A DNA stretch of 64,000 nt from Gammaproteobacteria bacterium (GTDB taxonomy: Bacteria > Pseudomonadota > Gammaproteobacteria > Pseudomonadales > Halieaceae). The notes under the pieces are model-generated. The model made no database searches. It was given only the letters and a program-made list of their open reading frames with translations, and was not told the DNA's origin. A program made the translations under genes and the position numbers. The stretch covers positions 37,351 through 101,350 of the forward strand of contig JAHEKX010000005.1 of the NCBI GenBank assembly GCA_024644535.1. The letters are read 5' to 3'. Each line of letters opens with the position of its first letter. Within the stretch, counting starts at the first letter, position 1. Below are positions 8,648 to 17,730 of the stretch, one piece after another.

Positions 8648-10179
8648 AGCGATTCGATGCGGTCCAGCACCTGGTCCGCCCACCGAACTATACTGTCGCG
8701 CTCGTCTTCCGCACGTTTGCGCCATTGGCCCGTTATTAGACTCATTCTGGGGTTTTTGGTCAGGCGCTCTAGGTGTCTGTCGATAAAGCGCCAGTACAGG
8801 CTGTTATAGGGGCAGGCTTTCGGTCCTGTGGTGAGTTTGGGGTCATAAGGGCACTGCTGGCAGTGATTGCCTTGCTTGGCAATATACTTACCCGAAGCAG
8901 CATAAGGCTTGCTCGCCATGATACCTTCGTCCGCATTTAGGGCCATGCCTAAGGTGTTGGGCAGCTCCACCCACTCGTAGGCATCGACGTACATCGCCAA
9001 ATACCAATCGCAGACTTCGGATACCGACAGGCCCGTGAGTAAACTGAAATTACCAATTACCATGAGTCGCTGAATGTGGTGAGCGTACCCCGTGTCCAAG
9101 CTTTGCTGAATACTTTTATGCAGGCAACGCATTTGGGTTTTTCCGGTCCAAAACCAGGTTGGAATTGGCGTATCGGCGCTCCACGTGTTCAGAGTGGCGT
9201 AGCGCGGCATGTGATACCAGTAAATTCCACGCACATACTCTCGCCAGCCGATAATTTGGCGTATGAAGCCTTCAGCCGCGGCTAAGGGCACATTGCCCGC
9301 TCGGTAGGCGGCTTCGGCGTGTTGGCAGACCTCTAATGGCTCTAATAAGCCCGCATTTAAATACAGGCCGATTAAACCGTGGAACAGGGTGGTCGATTCC
9401 TCAGCAAGCGCATCTTGATACTGTCCAAATCGAGGCAAGAAGACCCGTATAAATTGCTCTAGGTGCGCGCGTGCTTCGATGGCATCGGTCGCGTAATGAA
9501 ACTGCGATAAATCGCCGGGATGATCACTAAAGTGAGCGTCGACGGTATCGATCACGGTTTGTGTGATCTCGTCGGTGACGAATTTGATGCGTTCGGGCAC
9601 AGTATCCTTGTTGCGCCAGCCCGAGCGATTATCAGCGTCATAATTCCATTGTCCTCCCACTGGCTTGTCCTGGTCCATGAGTATGTTCAGACGCTTACGC
9701 ATGCCGCGATAAAAGTACTCCATTCGAAAGCTCTTTTGACCATCGGCCCAGGTTTTAAAGTCAGCGTGTGAACACAAAAAGCGGGTATCTTCATGAAGTA
9801 CTACGGGTAAGCTCAATCGATCTGACCACGTTAGAATTTCATGTTTAAGTCGATATTCTCCGGGCTCGCAAACATGTATTTGGTCAAAGATTTGTTGCGT
9901 TCCCAAAGTGTTTTGCAGAGCCTCGAGCAGCGTTTTAACCTGCTTGTCGATCGTGAAATAGCGAACAGGATAGCCTTTGTTGCGAGCTTCGGCAGCGAAT
10001 TTACGCATGGAAGTGAGCAGAAAGGCGATTTTGTGCTTGTTGTGGCGAACGTAGGTCGCTTCCTCTATAACCTCAGCAAACACTAGCGTGTCAGTATCGG
10101 GCGACGAGTCTAACAACACGGGTTGTTGCCATGAGAGCTGATCGGCGAGTATAAGTATTAGGCGTTTTGTTTTAGTCAT
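8644..10179 (-). CDS. Iron-sulfur bacterial cryptochrome/(6-4) photolyase (FeS-BCP family)
   Basis: A 511-residue protein of the photolyase-related FeS-BCP group typified by Agrobacterium PhrB, which repairs UV (6-4) photoproducts using FAD, a lumazine antenna and a 4Fe-4S cluster. The N-terminal LILILADQLS domain is the antenna Rossmann fold. The four cluster cysteines are present as Cys352, Cys440, Cys443 and Cys456, reproducing the PhrB spacing (350, 438, 441, 454). IIGWREYVRGIYW and ELPNTLGMALNADEG are family signatures around the flavin. It is divergent from the MarR gene and is the first of three photolyase-type genes within 12 kb. The (6-4) repair role is established for family members and inferred here. 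Confidence 0.95.
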   Translation of the reverse strand: MTKTKRLILILADQLSWQQPVLLDSSPDTDTLVFAEVIEEATYVRHNKHKIAFLLTSMRKFAAEARNKGYPVRYFTIDKQVKTLLEALQNTLGTQQIFDQIHVCEPGEYRLKHEILTWSDRLSLPVVLHEDTRFLCSHADFKTWADGQKSFRMEYFYRGMRKRLNILMDQDKPVGGQWNYDADNRSGWRNKDTVPERIKFVTDEITQTVIDTVDAHFSDHPGDLSQFHYATDAIEARAHLEQFIRVFLPRFGQYQDALAEESTTLFHGLIGLYLNAGLLEPLEVCQHAEAAYRAGNVPLAAAEGFIRQIIGWREYVRGIYWYHMPRYATLNTWSADTPIPTWFWTGKTQMRCLHKSIQQSLDTGYAHHIQRLMVIGNFSLLTGLSVSEVCDWYLAMYVDAYEWVELPNTLGMALNADEGIMASKPYAASGKYIAKQGNHCQQCPYDPKLTTGPKACPYNSLYWRFIDRHLERLTKNPRMSLITGQWRKRAEDERDSIVRWADQVLDRIESL

Positions 10180-10183
10180 GGTG

Positions 10184-10279
10184 GTTGTACGCGAACTTTA
10201 AAAAATTGGTCTATGTCGACGTTTAAATTTAGCTTTAAGCAGTTTTTGGGTCGAAATTTCTGGCTTCGCGTGTTACAAC
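10184..10279. promoter_or_regulatory. Long-spaced inverted repeat in the photolyase/MarR divergent promoter region
   Basis: GTTGTACGCGAA (10184-10195) recurs inverted as TTCGCGTGTTACAAC (10265-10279), identical except for a 3-base insertion. The arms lie at the two ends of the intergenic region, each next to one gene. They could be sites for one regulator; chance cannot be excluded. Confidence 0.3.
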
Positions 10280-10316
10280 TTAAATAGTTTTAGATCAAAG
10301 TATTTATGGGTGGTTT

Positions 10317-10799
10317 ATGTCAGTCGAGCAAGAGCTACTGATTGCGTTACGTCGAATTATTCGTGCCATTGATTTGCACTCAAAAAAATTAAATCGGGAA
10401 GCCGGTTTGACGGGGCCGCAGCTAGTTATTTTGCAAACCATTGATCGGCTTCCGGAGGTAACGCCTAAACGTGTGGCCGCCGAAGTCAATCTGAGTCAAG
10501 GTACGGTTACTGTGATTCTTGATCGGTTAGAGGCGAGAGGCTTGATTCAGCGGATTCGCTCTGAACGCGACCGTCGCAGTTATCAGCTGACACTGTCTGA
10601 GCAAGGTAAACAGATCTTGAGTAAGGCGCCTAAGCCTTTACAAGACAATTTTATCGCGCGCTTTAGCCAATTAGAGCAATGGGAGCAGAACCAGATTCTG
10701 TCTTCGGTGCAGCGCCTCGCGGTAATGATGAACGCGGTCGACATTGATGCTGCCCCCATGCTTGAGATTGGAACATTGCAAGCCACCCCTAGTGATTAA
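10317..10799 (+). CDS. MarR-family transcriptional regulator
   Basis: A 160-residue winged-helix regulator. Helices around SKKLNREAGLTGPQLVILQTI lead into the recognition segment VAAEVNLSQGTVTVILDRLE and the wing IRSERDRRSYQLTLSEQGK, a textbook MarR layout with the conserved D-x-R-x-x-x-x-x-L-T. MarR dimers usually repress nearby genes until a ligand or oxidant releases them. It lies 23 bp upstream of a BCCT osmolyte transporter, most likely its target and operon partner, and is divergent from a photolyase gene. Similar MarR proteins (EctR-like) control compatible-solute genes in halophiles, so an osmotic role is plausible but inferred. Confidence 0.93.
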   Translation: MSVEQELLIALRRIIRAIDLHSKKLNREAGLTGPQLVILQTIDRLPEVTPKRVAAEVNLSQGTVTVILDRLEARGLIQRIRSERDRRSYQLTLSEQGKQILSKAPKPLQDNFIARFSQLEQWEQNQILSSVQRLAVMMNAVDIDAAPMLEIGTLQATPSD

Positions 10800-10822
10800 A
10801 GTAACAGCCCAAAAGGTTATTC

Positions 10823-12811
10823 ATGCAAGGACAAACGCAAAGCCCGCCAAACGGCGGTGGTTTTATTATTGATAAGCCCGTCTTTTTTTCCTCGATACTG
10901 ATTGTGTTGGCCTTGGTGTTGGCGGCAACTTTAATGCCAGAGGCTACCGGTGCGGTTTTTAGCCAAATCCAATCGGCCATAACCCAGTACGCCAGCTGGT
11001 ACTACGTGCTGGTGGTCGCCATCATTTTGTTGGCTGTGCTATTTTTTGGGTTTTCACGGTTGGGTGATATTAAGCTTGGCCCGGACCATTCTGTGCCAGA
11101 TTATTCGCGATCGTCGTGGTTTGCGATGCTGTTTTCAGCCGGTATGGGTATTGGTTTGATGTTCTTTGGTGTGGCCGAGCCGGTCATGCATTTTCTGGCG
11201 CCACCGACCGGTGATGCGGGAACAGTAGAAGCGGCGAGAGAGGCCATAAGACTCACGTTTTTCCATTGGGGGCTGCACGGCTGGGCCATATACGCAATTG
11301 TTGCATTGGTGTTGGCGTATTTTGCCTTTCGACACAATTTGCCATTAACGCTTCGCTCTGCTTTGTATCCTTTAATTGGCGACAAAATCTATGGTCCAAT
11401 TGGATCGGCTGTCGATACCTTTGCGATTGTTGCGACCATTTGTGGTGTTGCTACTAGCTTGGGTTTTGGGGCTTTACAAATAAATAGCGGATTGAACTAC
11501 CTGACAGGCGTACCGATTAGCAACGGTGTACAGATCGGTATTGTCATAGTGACGATGATCTTAGCCACGCTTTCACTGGTTATGGGTCTTGATGCGGGCA
11601 TTAAACGCTTGTCCGAGCTTAACATGGGCTTGGCCGTTATTTTACTGGTTGGTGTGGTCATAGCGGGCCCAACGGTAATGCTGTTGCAGATGTTTATGCA
11701 AAACATTGGTGGCTACTTATCTGATTTGGTAACTAAAACCTTTAATCTGTATGCCTACAACCCCACGGACTGGTTGGGAGGTTGGACGATCTTTTACTGG
11801 GGGTGGTGGTTAAGTTGGTCGCCCTTTGTGGGTCTTTTTATTGCGCGGATTTCGCGTGGCCGTACCATCCGTGAGTTTGTCATTGGGGCGATGTTTATTC
11901 CCTGTGGTTTTACCTTGCTGTGGATGGCAATGTTTGGAAACAGTGGAATCGAGCTGCTGTTGCATCAAGGTCAGGTAGCGTTTGGTCAAGCGGTCCAGGA
12001 AAACCAAGCGGTAGCATTGTTTAAATTTTTGGAATTTTTGCCCGGTTCGACCCTGATTTCGGCAGTGGCGATTATTATGGTTGTTGTCTTTTTTGTGACT
12101 TCGGCTGACAGTGGTGCAATGGTGTTGAATATGCTTTCCGCCCACGGTCGAGACGATACGCCGCGGCTGCAGCGAACGGTATGGACCGGTATTATTACTA
12201 TTGTGACCATCGCCCTGCTATTGTCAGGCGGACTAGGTGCCTTGCAAACGGCGGCGATTGCCAGCGCCTTACCGTTTTCGGTAGCGCTAATGGCTGCGAT
12301 CTTCGGCTTTGCTCGTGCTTTACATATCGATAAAGCGAAGCGTGATATGGCTTTGTTAGATGTCACCATGCCTTCTATCAGCGACAAAGGCGAGTGGAAG
12401 ATGCGCCTTCAACTATTAATGCACTACCCCAGCGAGACCAGTATTCAGCGTTTTCAGCGAGATTCCGTCTACCCTGCACTACAAGACTTTGGGCGTGAAA
12501 TAGAGCGCTACGGTGTGCGCTATACCTTAACCGATTCGATTGATGATGAGGGGCGCGCGGCCATTACGATCGATCACGGCGGCGAAATGAACTTTGTTTA
12601 TGAGGTGCATTGCAGCGCTCATCAAGTACCCATTGATGAATCGGGTGAAGTTGCAAGTGGCGACTCCGACAAGGTTTACTATCGAGCCGAGGTGCATTTG
12701 TCTGAGGGCGGGCAAGACTACGACGTTATGGGCTGGTCTAAGGATCAAGTCATTACCGATATTGTGAATCAGTACGAGCATCACATGCACTTTTTGCAGT
12801 CTTTACGCTAG
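10823..12811 (+). CDS. BCCT-family choline/betaine transporter
   Basis: A 662-residue secondary transporter of the betaine/carnitine/choline family with about 12 transmembrane helices followed by a roughly 150-residue soluble C-terminal domain, as in BetT. Family signatures include AGMGIGLMFFGVAEP, FFHWGLHGWAIYA and the substrate-binding aromatic run WGWWLSWSPFVG. TSADSGAMVLNML is the usual late-helix motif. It imports trimethylammonium compounds with sodium or protons for osmoprotection or as nutrients. The long C-terminal tail with YDVMGWSKDQV is typical of the osmosensing BetT subgroup. A ribosome site AAAAGG precedes the ATG, and the gene follows the MarR regulator. The exact substrate is not decided. 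Confidence 0.93.
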   Translation: MQGQTQSPPNGGGFIIDKPVFFSSILIVLALVLAATLMPEATGAVFSQIQSAITQYASWYYVLVVAIILLAVLFFGFSRLGDIKLGPDHSVPDYSRSSWFAMLFSAGMGIGLMFFGVAEPVMHFLAPPTGDAGTVEAAREAIRLTFFHWGLHGWAIYAIVALVLAYFAFRHNLPLTLRSALYPLIGDKIYGPIGSAVDTFAIVATICGVATSLGFGALQINSGLNYLTGVPISNGVQIGIVIVTMILATLSLVMGLDAGIKRLSELNMGLAVILLVGVVIAGPTVMLLQMFMQNIGGYLSDLVTKTFNLYAYNPTDWLGGWTIFYWGWWLSWSPFVGLFIARISRGRTIREFVIGAMFIPCGFTLLWMAMFGNSGIELLLHQGQVAFGQAVQENQAVALFKFLEFLPGSTLISAVAIIMVVVFFVTSADSGAMVLNMLSAHGRDDTPRLQRTVWTGIITIVTIALLLSGGLGALQTAAIASALPFSVALMAAIFGFARALHIDKAKRDMALLDVTMPSISDKGEWKMRLQLLMHYPSETSIQRFQRDSVYPALQDFGREIERYGVRYTLTDSIDDEGRAAITIDHGGEMNFVYEVHCSAHQVPIDESGEVASGDSDKVYYRAEVHLSEGGQDYDVMGWSKDQVITDIVNQYEHHMHFLQSLR

Positions 12812-12877
12812 TGGCGTAAAGCTCAGTTTTGTATGATTGTGCGTGGGGAATTTAATGTTGAGTGGAACAGGTGATTT

Positions 12878-13906
12878 GTGTCTGAGGCTAAAACGATATT
12901 GGTTACTGGTGGTGCGGGCTACATAGGCTCGCATACGGTGTTGTGTTGCCTTCAAGCCGGATACGAGGTCGTCGTTTTAGACAATCTAAGTAATGGACAC
13001 CGCGAGGCTGTGGAGCGCGTTGAGGCAATCGCTGGCCGCGCGGCGACTTTTGTGCAAGGGGATATTCAGGACGAAAGTATTCTTGACCGTATTTTTTCGA
13101 GTCATGTGATAGAGGCGGTCATTCACTTTGCGGGCCTTAAAGCCGTGGGTGAGAGCGTCCAAAAACCCGTCGAATATTACACCGTGAATGTAGGGGGCAC
13201 CTTATCCTTACTGGCCGCCATGGAGCGTGCGGAGGTCTGCAATATTGTATTTAGCTCGTCCGCTACCGTGTACGGCATTGAAGCGCCAACGCCCTATCAA
13301 GAGTCGCTGCCGCGCGGGACAACCTCTAACCCTTATGGTGCTAGTAAAGCCATGATCGAGCGTATTTTGGAAGATTTATGTGTTTCGAACGCTGGGTGGT
13401 CGGTCGTCAATTTGCGCTATTTTAACCCTATTGGTGCGCACGAATCGGGTCGTATCGGGGAGGATCCGCAAGGCATTCCGAATAATCTGATGCCCTTTAT
13501 TGCTCAGGTTGCCGTTGGGCGTAGGCCGCAATTGTCTATTTTCGGGGGCGATTACTCAACGGCTGATGGCACCTGTCGACGTGATTATTTGCACGTAATG
13601 GACTTGGCTGAAGGTCACGTGCAGGCTTTGGGCTATTTAGGTAACAAAGGCTGCCATGCATTTAATTTAGGCACGGGTACACCCGTTTCGGTACTCGAAA
13701 TGGTACACGCTTTTGAGCGCGTCACAGGTGTTGCAATACCGTATCAAATTGTCGAACGAAGAGCCGGTGATTTACCTGAGTTTTGGGCGGATGCCCAACT
13801 CGCTGAAACAGCGTTGGGGTGGAGCGCTAAGCGCGATTTGGATGCTATGATGGAGGACACTTGGCGCTGGCAATCGGCTAATCCCAAGGGCTTTACTAGC
13901 CAGTAA
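12878..13906 (+). CDS. galE: UDP-glucose 4-epimerase
   Basis: A 342-residue extended short-chain dehydrogenase interconverting UDP-glucose and UDP-galactose for polysaccharide and lipopolysaccharide synthesis. The NAD-binding VTGGAGYIGSHT is at residues 9-20. SSSATVYG carries the active-site serine/threonine, and NPYGASKAMIE holds the Y-x-x-x-K catalytic pair. The GalE-specific NLRYFNPIGAHESGRIGEDP is intact. Translation starts at GTG with GGAACAGG upstream. It sits alone between the BCCT transporter and an M3 peptidase, with no other sugar-nucleotide genes nearby. Confidence 0.96.
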   Translation: MSEAKTILVTGGAGYIGSHTVLCCLQAGYEVVVLDNLSNGHREAVERVEAIAGRAATFVQGDIQDESILDRIFSSHVIEAVIHFAGLKAVGESVQKPVEYYTVNVGGTLSLLAAMERAEVCNIVFSSSATVYGIEAPTPYQESLPRGTTSNPYGASKAMIERILEDLCVSNAGWSVVNLRYFNPIGAHESGRIGEDPQGIPNNLMPFIAQVAVGRRPQLSIFGGDYSTADGTCRRDYLHVMDLAEGHVQALGYLGNKGCHAFNLGTGTPVSVLEMVHAFERVTGVAIPYQIVERRAGDLPEFWADAQLAETALGWSAKRDLDAMMEDTWRWQSANPKGFTSQ

Positions 13907-14011
13907 GCGCGACCGCTAATCGACAGATTCTCTCACTTGGTCGACGGCAGCTTTACCGGCTTCTTTAGACTGGGCATAGTGCGCATATTGATAACATTGG
14001 AGGAAGTCTAC

Positions 14012-16042
14012 GTGTCGGTAAAATCTACCTTACATTTTTCGGTACTGTCCGCCGTTCTTACGCTGGGTGCTTGCGGTGACGTCAAAAGCCCAGAGGTGTC
14101 TGAAGCAATCGAATCCGCACAGACAGTTTCTATGGCCAAAGATGGTTGGGATTACGCTATGCCCGCCGATGACCTGCGAGCATTATGCGAGCAAACTGTC
14201 GCGACAGCCAAAGAGCAATTTGCGGCGATCGAATCTGATACCTCGCCCGCAACTTTAGAATCGGTCTACGGCGCTTATGAAGCCATGGGCGCTAATCTGG
14301 AGCAAATTCAACACGCGTGGTACATGAAGTCAGTACATCCTGATGAGTCGGTTCGAGACGCAGCCACCGAGTGTACTCAGTTGTACTCGGACTTTGCCTC
14401 GGGTATTGGTCTGTCTCGCGCCTTTTACGATCGCGTTGCCGCGATTGATACCATTGGCTTAACCGATTCAGAGCGTTTGATGGTGCAAAACCAGCTGCGC
14501 GATTTTCGCCAAGCGGGCGTCGATAAAGACGAAGCCACGCGCGAAAAAGTGCGTGCTCTTCGTAAAGAGATCACCGAAATTGGCAATCAGTTTGATAAAG
14601 CTATTCGTGATGATACCCGTTATGTTGAGACAACCGTCGATGCCCTAGACGGTTTGCCACAAGACTATCTCGATACCCACCAACCCGACGAGAACGGTGT
14701 GGTCAAAATCAGTACCGATTACCCAGACTATTTCCCCGTCATGCGCTACGGCCACAACGATGCCTTGCGTAAGGCCTTGTCGACGGCGCGTCTAAGCATT
14801 GGATCTCCGACGAATGAGGCAAACCTGCAGCGCTTGATCGCAAAACGCCACGAGTTGGCGAATGTGTTGGGTTACGACACTTATGCTGCCTATGCGATGG
14901 ACGGTATGATGATTGCAACGCCTGAAAACGCTAAATCTTTCTTGGATGAAGTGGGTGTGGCCTTGAAAGCAGCCGCCGAAAAAGACCTGGTGATATTAAA
15001 GGGCCGCAATCAGAAAATTGACCCAGAAACTGGTGATGTACAAGTTTGGCAAAGCAGCTATTTATCGAACTTAGTCCAAGAAGAAGAATATGCGCTGGAT
15101 TCCAAAGAAGTGCGTCAGTATTTCCGCTTTGACAAGGTTCAGAATGGCATTTTTGACTTAACCGAAAGTCTGTTTGGCGTAGATATTGTGCCTTGGCAGA
15201 CGCAAACTTGGCACGATGATGTTACCGCCTGGGAAGTGCGTGAAAACGGAGAGCCGATAGGTCGTTTTTACCTGGATATGCACCCTCGCGAGAACAAATA
15301 TAAGCACGCGGCGCATTGGACTCTGCGCTCGGGTGTGAAGGATAAAAGTATTCCGCTGTCAGGGTTAGCCACGAACTTTCCCAAGGGGCTGATGGAGCAC
15401 AATCAAGTCGAGACGTACCTGCATGAGTTTGGTCACTTGCTGCACAATATGTTCTCGGGCACCCAAGAGTGGTCCAGCATTACCGGCATGTCGATGGAGC
15501 GCGACTTTGTCGAGGCGCCTTCACAAATGTTGGAAGAGTGGATTTGGGACTTAGAGACTTTGCAAAGCTTCGCGACGAACGATGCGGGCGAACCCATCCC
15601 GGCAGAGTTGGTCGCGAAAATGAACCGGGCGCGTTACTTTGCGACGGCGATGAACACTGCGCAGCAAATTTTTTACGCCAACTTGTCTTTAGATTTGTAC
15701 TCGAAAGACCCTTCCTCACTCAATTTGCTCGAGTCCTTAAAGAGTCTGCAGGCGAAGTATTCGCCTTATCCCTACCTCGAGGGGACCTACTTTTATAACA
15801 ACTTTGGTCATTTGAACGGTTATTCTTCGAATTACTACATCTATCAGTGGTCATTAGCCATTGCGACCGATTTGTTCAGTCGTTTCGAAGAAGAAGGTAT
15901 GCGCAATACGGCTGTCGCCCAACAATATCGCGATATTATCCTGGGCTCTGCAGGCAGCAAGCCCGCGGCAGAATTCGTTGAAGAGTTCTTAGGTCGACCT
16001 TTCTCGACCCAAGCGTATATCGATTTATTGAGTAACTTGTAA
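14012..16042 (+). CDS. M3-family metallopeptidase, predicted lipoprotein
   Basis: The open frame reaches back to 13937, but GTG 14012 has TGGAGGAAG six bases upstream and gives a clean lipoprotein signal (FSVLSAVLTLGAC), so it is the chosen start; the product is 676 residues. HEFGH at residues 471-475 is the zinc site of M3 oligopeptidases. The flanking YLHEFGHLLHNMFS and DFVEAPSQMLEEW agree with the thimet oligopeptidase/Dcp superfamily. As a lipoprotein it should degrade short peptides in the periplasm or at a membrane face. A second M3 lipoprotein (28686-30836) lies in this window; the two are divergent in sequence. Endo- versus dipeptidyl-carboxypeptidase specificity cannot be told here. 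Confidence 0.92.
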   Translation: MSVKSTLHFSVLSAVLTLGACGDVKSPEVSEAIESAQTVSMAKDGWDYAMPADDLRALCEQTVATAKEQFAAIESDTSPATLESVYGAYEAMGANLEQIQHAWYMKSVHPDESVRDAATECTQLYSDFASGIGLSRAFYDRVAAIDTIGLTDSERLMVQNQLRDFRQAGVDKDEATREKVRALRKEITEIGNQFDKAIRDDTRYVETTVDALDGLPQDYLDTHQPDENGVVKISTDYPDYFPVMRYGHNDALRKALSTARLSIGSPTNEANLQRLIAKRHELANVLGYDTYAAYAMDGMMIATPENAKSFLDEVGVALKAAAEKDLVILKGRNQKIDPETGDVQVWQSSYLSNLVQEEEYALDSKEVRQYFRFDKVQNGIFDLTESLFGVDIVPWQTQTWHDDVTAWEVRENGEPIGRFYLDMHPRENKYKHAAHWTLRSGVKDKSIPLSGLATNFPKGLMEHNQVETYLHEFGHLLHNMFSGTQEWSSITGMSMERDFVEAPSQMLEEWIWDLETLQSFATNDAGEPIPAELVAKMNRARYFATAMNTAQQIFYANLSLDLYSKDPSSLNLLESLKSLQAKYSPYPYLEGTYFYNNFGHLNGYSSNYYIYQWSLAIATDLFSRFEEEGMRNTAVAQQYRDIILGSAGSKPAAEFVEEFLGRPFSTQAYIDLLSNL

Positions 16043-16047
16043 TCGCT

Positions 16048-16078
16048 GCTCGTGCCCCTGCTATACGGGGGCACGAGC
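16048..16078. terminator. Strong hairpin between convergent genes
   Basis: GCTCGTGCCCC and GGGGGCACGAGC pair in an 11-bp GC-rich stem around an 8-base loop. No long T-run follows on either side, but its position between two converging genes suggests bidirectional termination. Confidence 0.6.
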
Positions 16079-16085
16079 CCGTTTG

Positions 16086-16250
16086 CTAATCGTTTTGCGG
16101 AGAACGCTTAATGCGGCGCCCCTGGGTTCCGCAGCGTTTTGAACAATAAATCACCGACTCCCAGTCGCGCTTCCATTTAGCGCGCCAAGCAAACGAGCGT
16201 TCGCAAACTGGGCAGATTTTTGTTGGTAAATGCGGCTTTTTATGCGCCAT
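16086..16250 (-). CDS. DUF2256 small zinc-ribbon-like protein
   Basis: A 54-residue protein read from the ATG complement at 16250 to TAG at 16088-16086. The sequence begins MAHKKPHLPTKICPVCERSF and continues with WRAKWKRDW and YCSKRCGTQG. The C-x2-C and C-x3-C pairs (Cys13, Cys16, Cys36, Cys40) with the tryptophan-rich middle are the DUF2256 signature, probably a metal-binding ribbon. It starts one base beyond the stop of the DASH cryptochrome gene, so the two are one operon. DUF2256 genes are commonly found beside photolyase/cryptochrome genes, which suggests a shared role in light response or repair. The biochemical function is unknown. Confidence 0.9.
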   Translation of the reverse strand: MAHKKPHLPTKICPVCERSFAWRAKWKRDWESVIYCSKRCGTQGRRIKRSPQND

Positions 16251-16251
16251 A

Positions 16252-17547
16252 TTAACCTATGGGCCAGTCTGCCGCGTCAGTTACAAACTCGGGCTGCGGC
16301 GTGCGATAACCATCCCACTGAGTAATAAAAAGTCCCTTGGGGTCGAACTGCTCGGTCTGTTTGTCGATGCTAAAGTGTCGCCCCCCGCGCGGATCACTAC
16401 CCACCCCAGCGATGTATTGCCAGTTGCCATAGTTACTGGCCACGTCGAAGTCGATAAGGTGCTTTTCAAAAAACGCTGCTCCGTAGCGCCAATCTACGCC
16501 GAGGTCGTGGATCAGACTACTGGCGGCGATTTGACGACCGCGGTTGCTCATAAAACCCGAGCGCACCAGTTGATGCATTAAGGCATTGACTAAAGGGTAA
16601 TTTGTTTCGCCACGACACCAACGTGTAAACTGACGCGGATCAAAGGTCCGCAACTGTTTCTTACGGGCCACGCCGTAGGGCAAGAAGAGATGCAAGCCAT
16701 CGATTTGCGCGCGCCAATAGAAGAACTCGCGCCATAGCAGCTCGAAGAAAACCCAGTAGGTTGATTCATTAGCAGTAACTTCGTTTTCGAAGCGCTTGAC
16801 GTGCTGCATGATGGTTCGAGGAGATACAGCGCCGGTGGCAAGCCAGGGTGAAAGCGCGGAGTAGTTGTCCAAGCCATCGAGTGCATTGCGTGTTTTCTTG
16901 TAGGTCGCAATGGCCTGCCGGTCAAAAACCCAGTGTTTGATTCGCCGCAGAGCTTCTTGCTCGCCACCTCGGTAGGGAAAAGTTGGGTGTGGGCGAGTAT
17001 CGCTTGTCGGCGTCGGGCCGTAGCGCACTTCGGGAATTTTGGGTGGCAGTTGCTTAGGGGGGGCGAGTGGTTCTGCAATGGCTTGCGATTCAATTTTCTT
17101 GCGAAATGGCGTGAAGTGTTTGGGAATATCTGCCAGATCGAAAGTTAGATCTTCTTCGTCATAGAGGGTGTTGCCTCGCGTTACCGTGAAGTTGCAGTCT
17201 AAAGTGTTTTTTAGTGCTTTGAGCGAGTTGCTTTCGTTAAGGGCCTGCGGTCGTGAGGTGATGACATGGTCAATATTCAGTTCATCTACCATTAGGGGAA
17301 GTACTTGTTCGGGGTGTTGTACGCTTATAAATACATCTTGATCAAGCTCGCCCAGCTGGCTTCGAAGATGCGCGAGAGTTTCGCTCAAGAATCGCACGCG
17401 TTGCGCGCCCAGTCCTGTCAGATTGCACCATGGCTTGGGTTTTGGCCAGCAATACACAATGATTAATTCGCTCGCTTGACTGGCCAGTTTAAAGCCAGGG
17501 CTGTCAGCTAGGCGGAGATCGTTTTGTAACCAGAGTAGGGTGCGCAT
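16252..17547 (-). CDS. DASH-type cryptochrome / photolyase
   Basis: A 431-residue flavoprotein of the photolyase/cryptochrome superfamily. The N-terminal RTLLWLQNDLRLADSPG is the antenna domain. The FAD domain contains ELLWREFFYWRA, SNRGRQIAASSLIHDL and, near the C-terminus, NWQYIAGVGSDPRGGRHF, diagnostic of CRY-DASH. CRY-DASH proteins repair cyclobutane dimers in single-stranded or looped DNA and may act in blue-light signalling. It is followed one base later by a DUF2256 gene and lies 183 bp from the divergently transcribed old-yellow-enzyme gene. Assignment is firm; whether repair or signalling dominates here is not known. Confidence 0.95.
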   Translation of the reverse strand: MRTLLWLQNDLRLADSPGFKLASQASELIIVYCWPKPKPWCNLTGLGAQRVRFLSETLAHLRSQLGELDQDVFISVQHPEQVLPLMVDELNIDHVITSRPQALNESNSLKALKNTLDCNFTVTRGNTLYDEEDLTFDLADIPKHFTPFRKKIESQAIAEPLAPPKQLPPKIPEVRYGPTPTSDTRPHPTFPYRGGEQEALRRIKHWVFDRQAIATYKKTRNALDGLDNYSALSPWLATGAVSPRTIMQHVKRFENEVTANESTYWVFFELLWREFFYWRAQIDGLHLFLPYGVARKKQLRTFDPRQFTRWCRGETNYPLVNALMHQLVRSGFMSNRGRQIAASSLIHDLGVDWRYGAAFFEKHLIDFDVASNYGNWQYIAGVGSDPRGGRHFSIDKQTEQFDPKGLFITQWDGYRTPQPEFVTDAADWPIG

Positions 17548-17730
17548 AATAGCCTCAGAGTTGAATCGTAGATACGCGTTAAATTAAGGCTCGGATTTTT
17601 ATACTAGGTCCGCTACTTACGCCTCAGCTGGCGAAAGCAATGTCTGTCGCAAGGTGACCGCCCTAAGCGCTTGGCCTTGTTATCGAGAGCCCGTATGCTA
17701 GCCGCTCTATAACAATGACTAGGAGTCACC

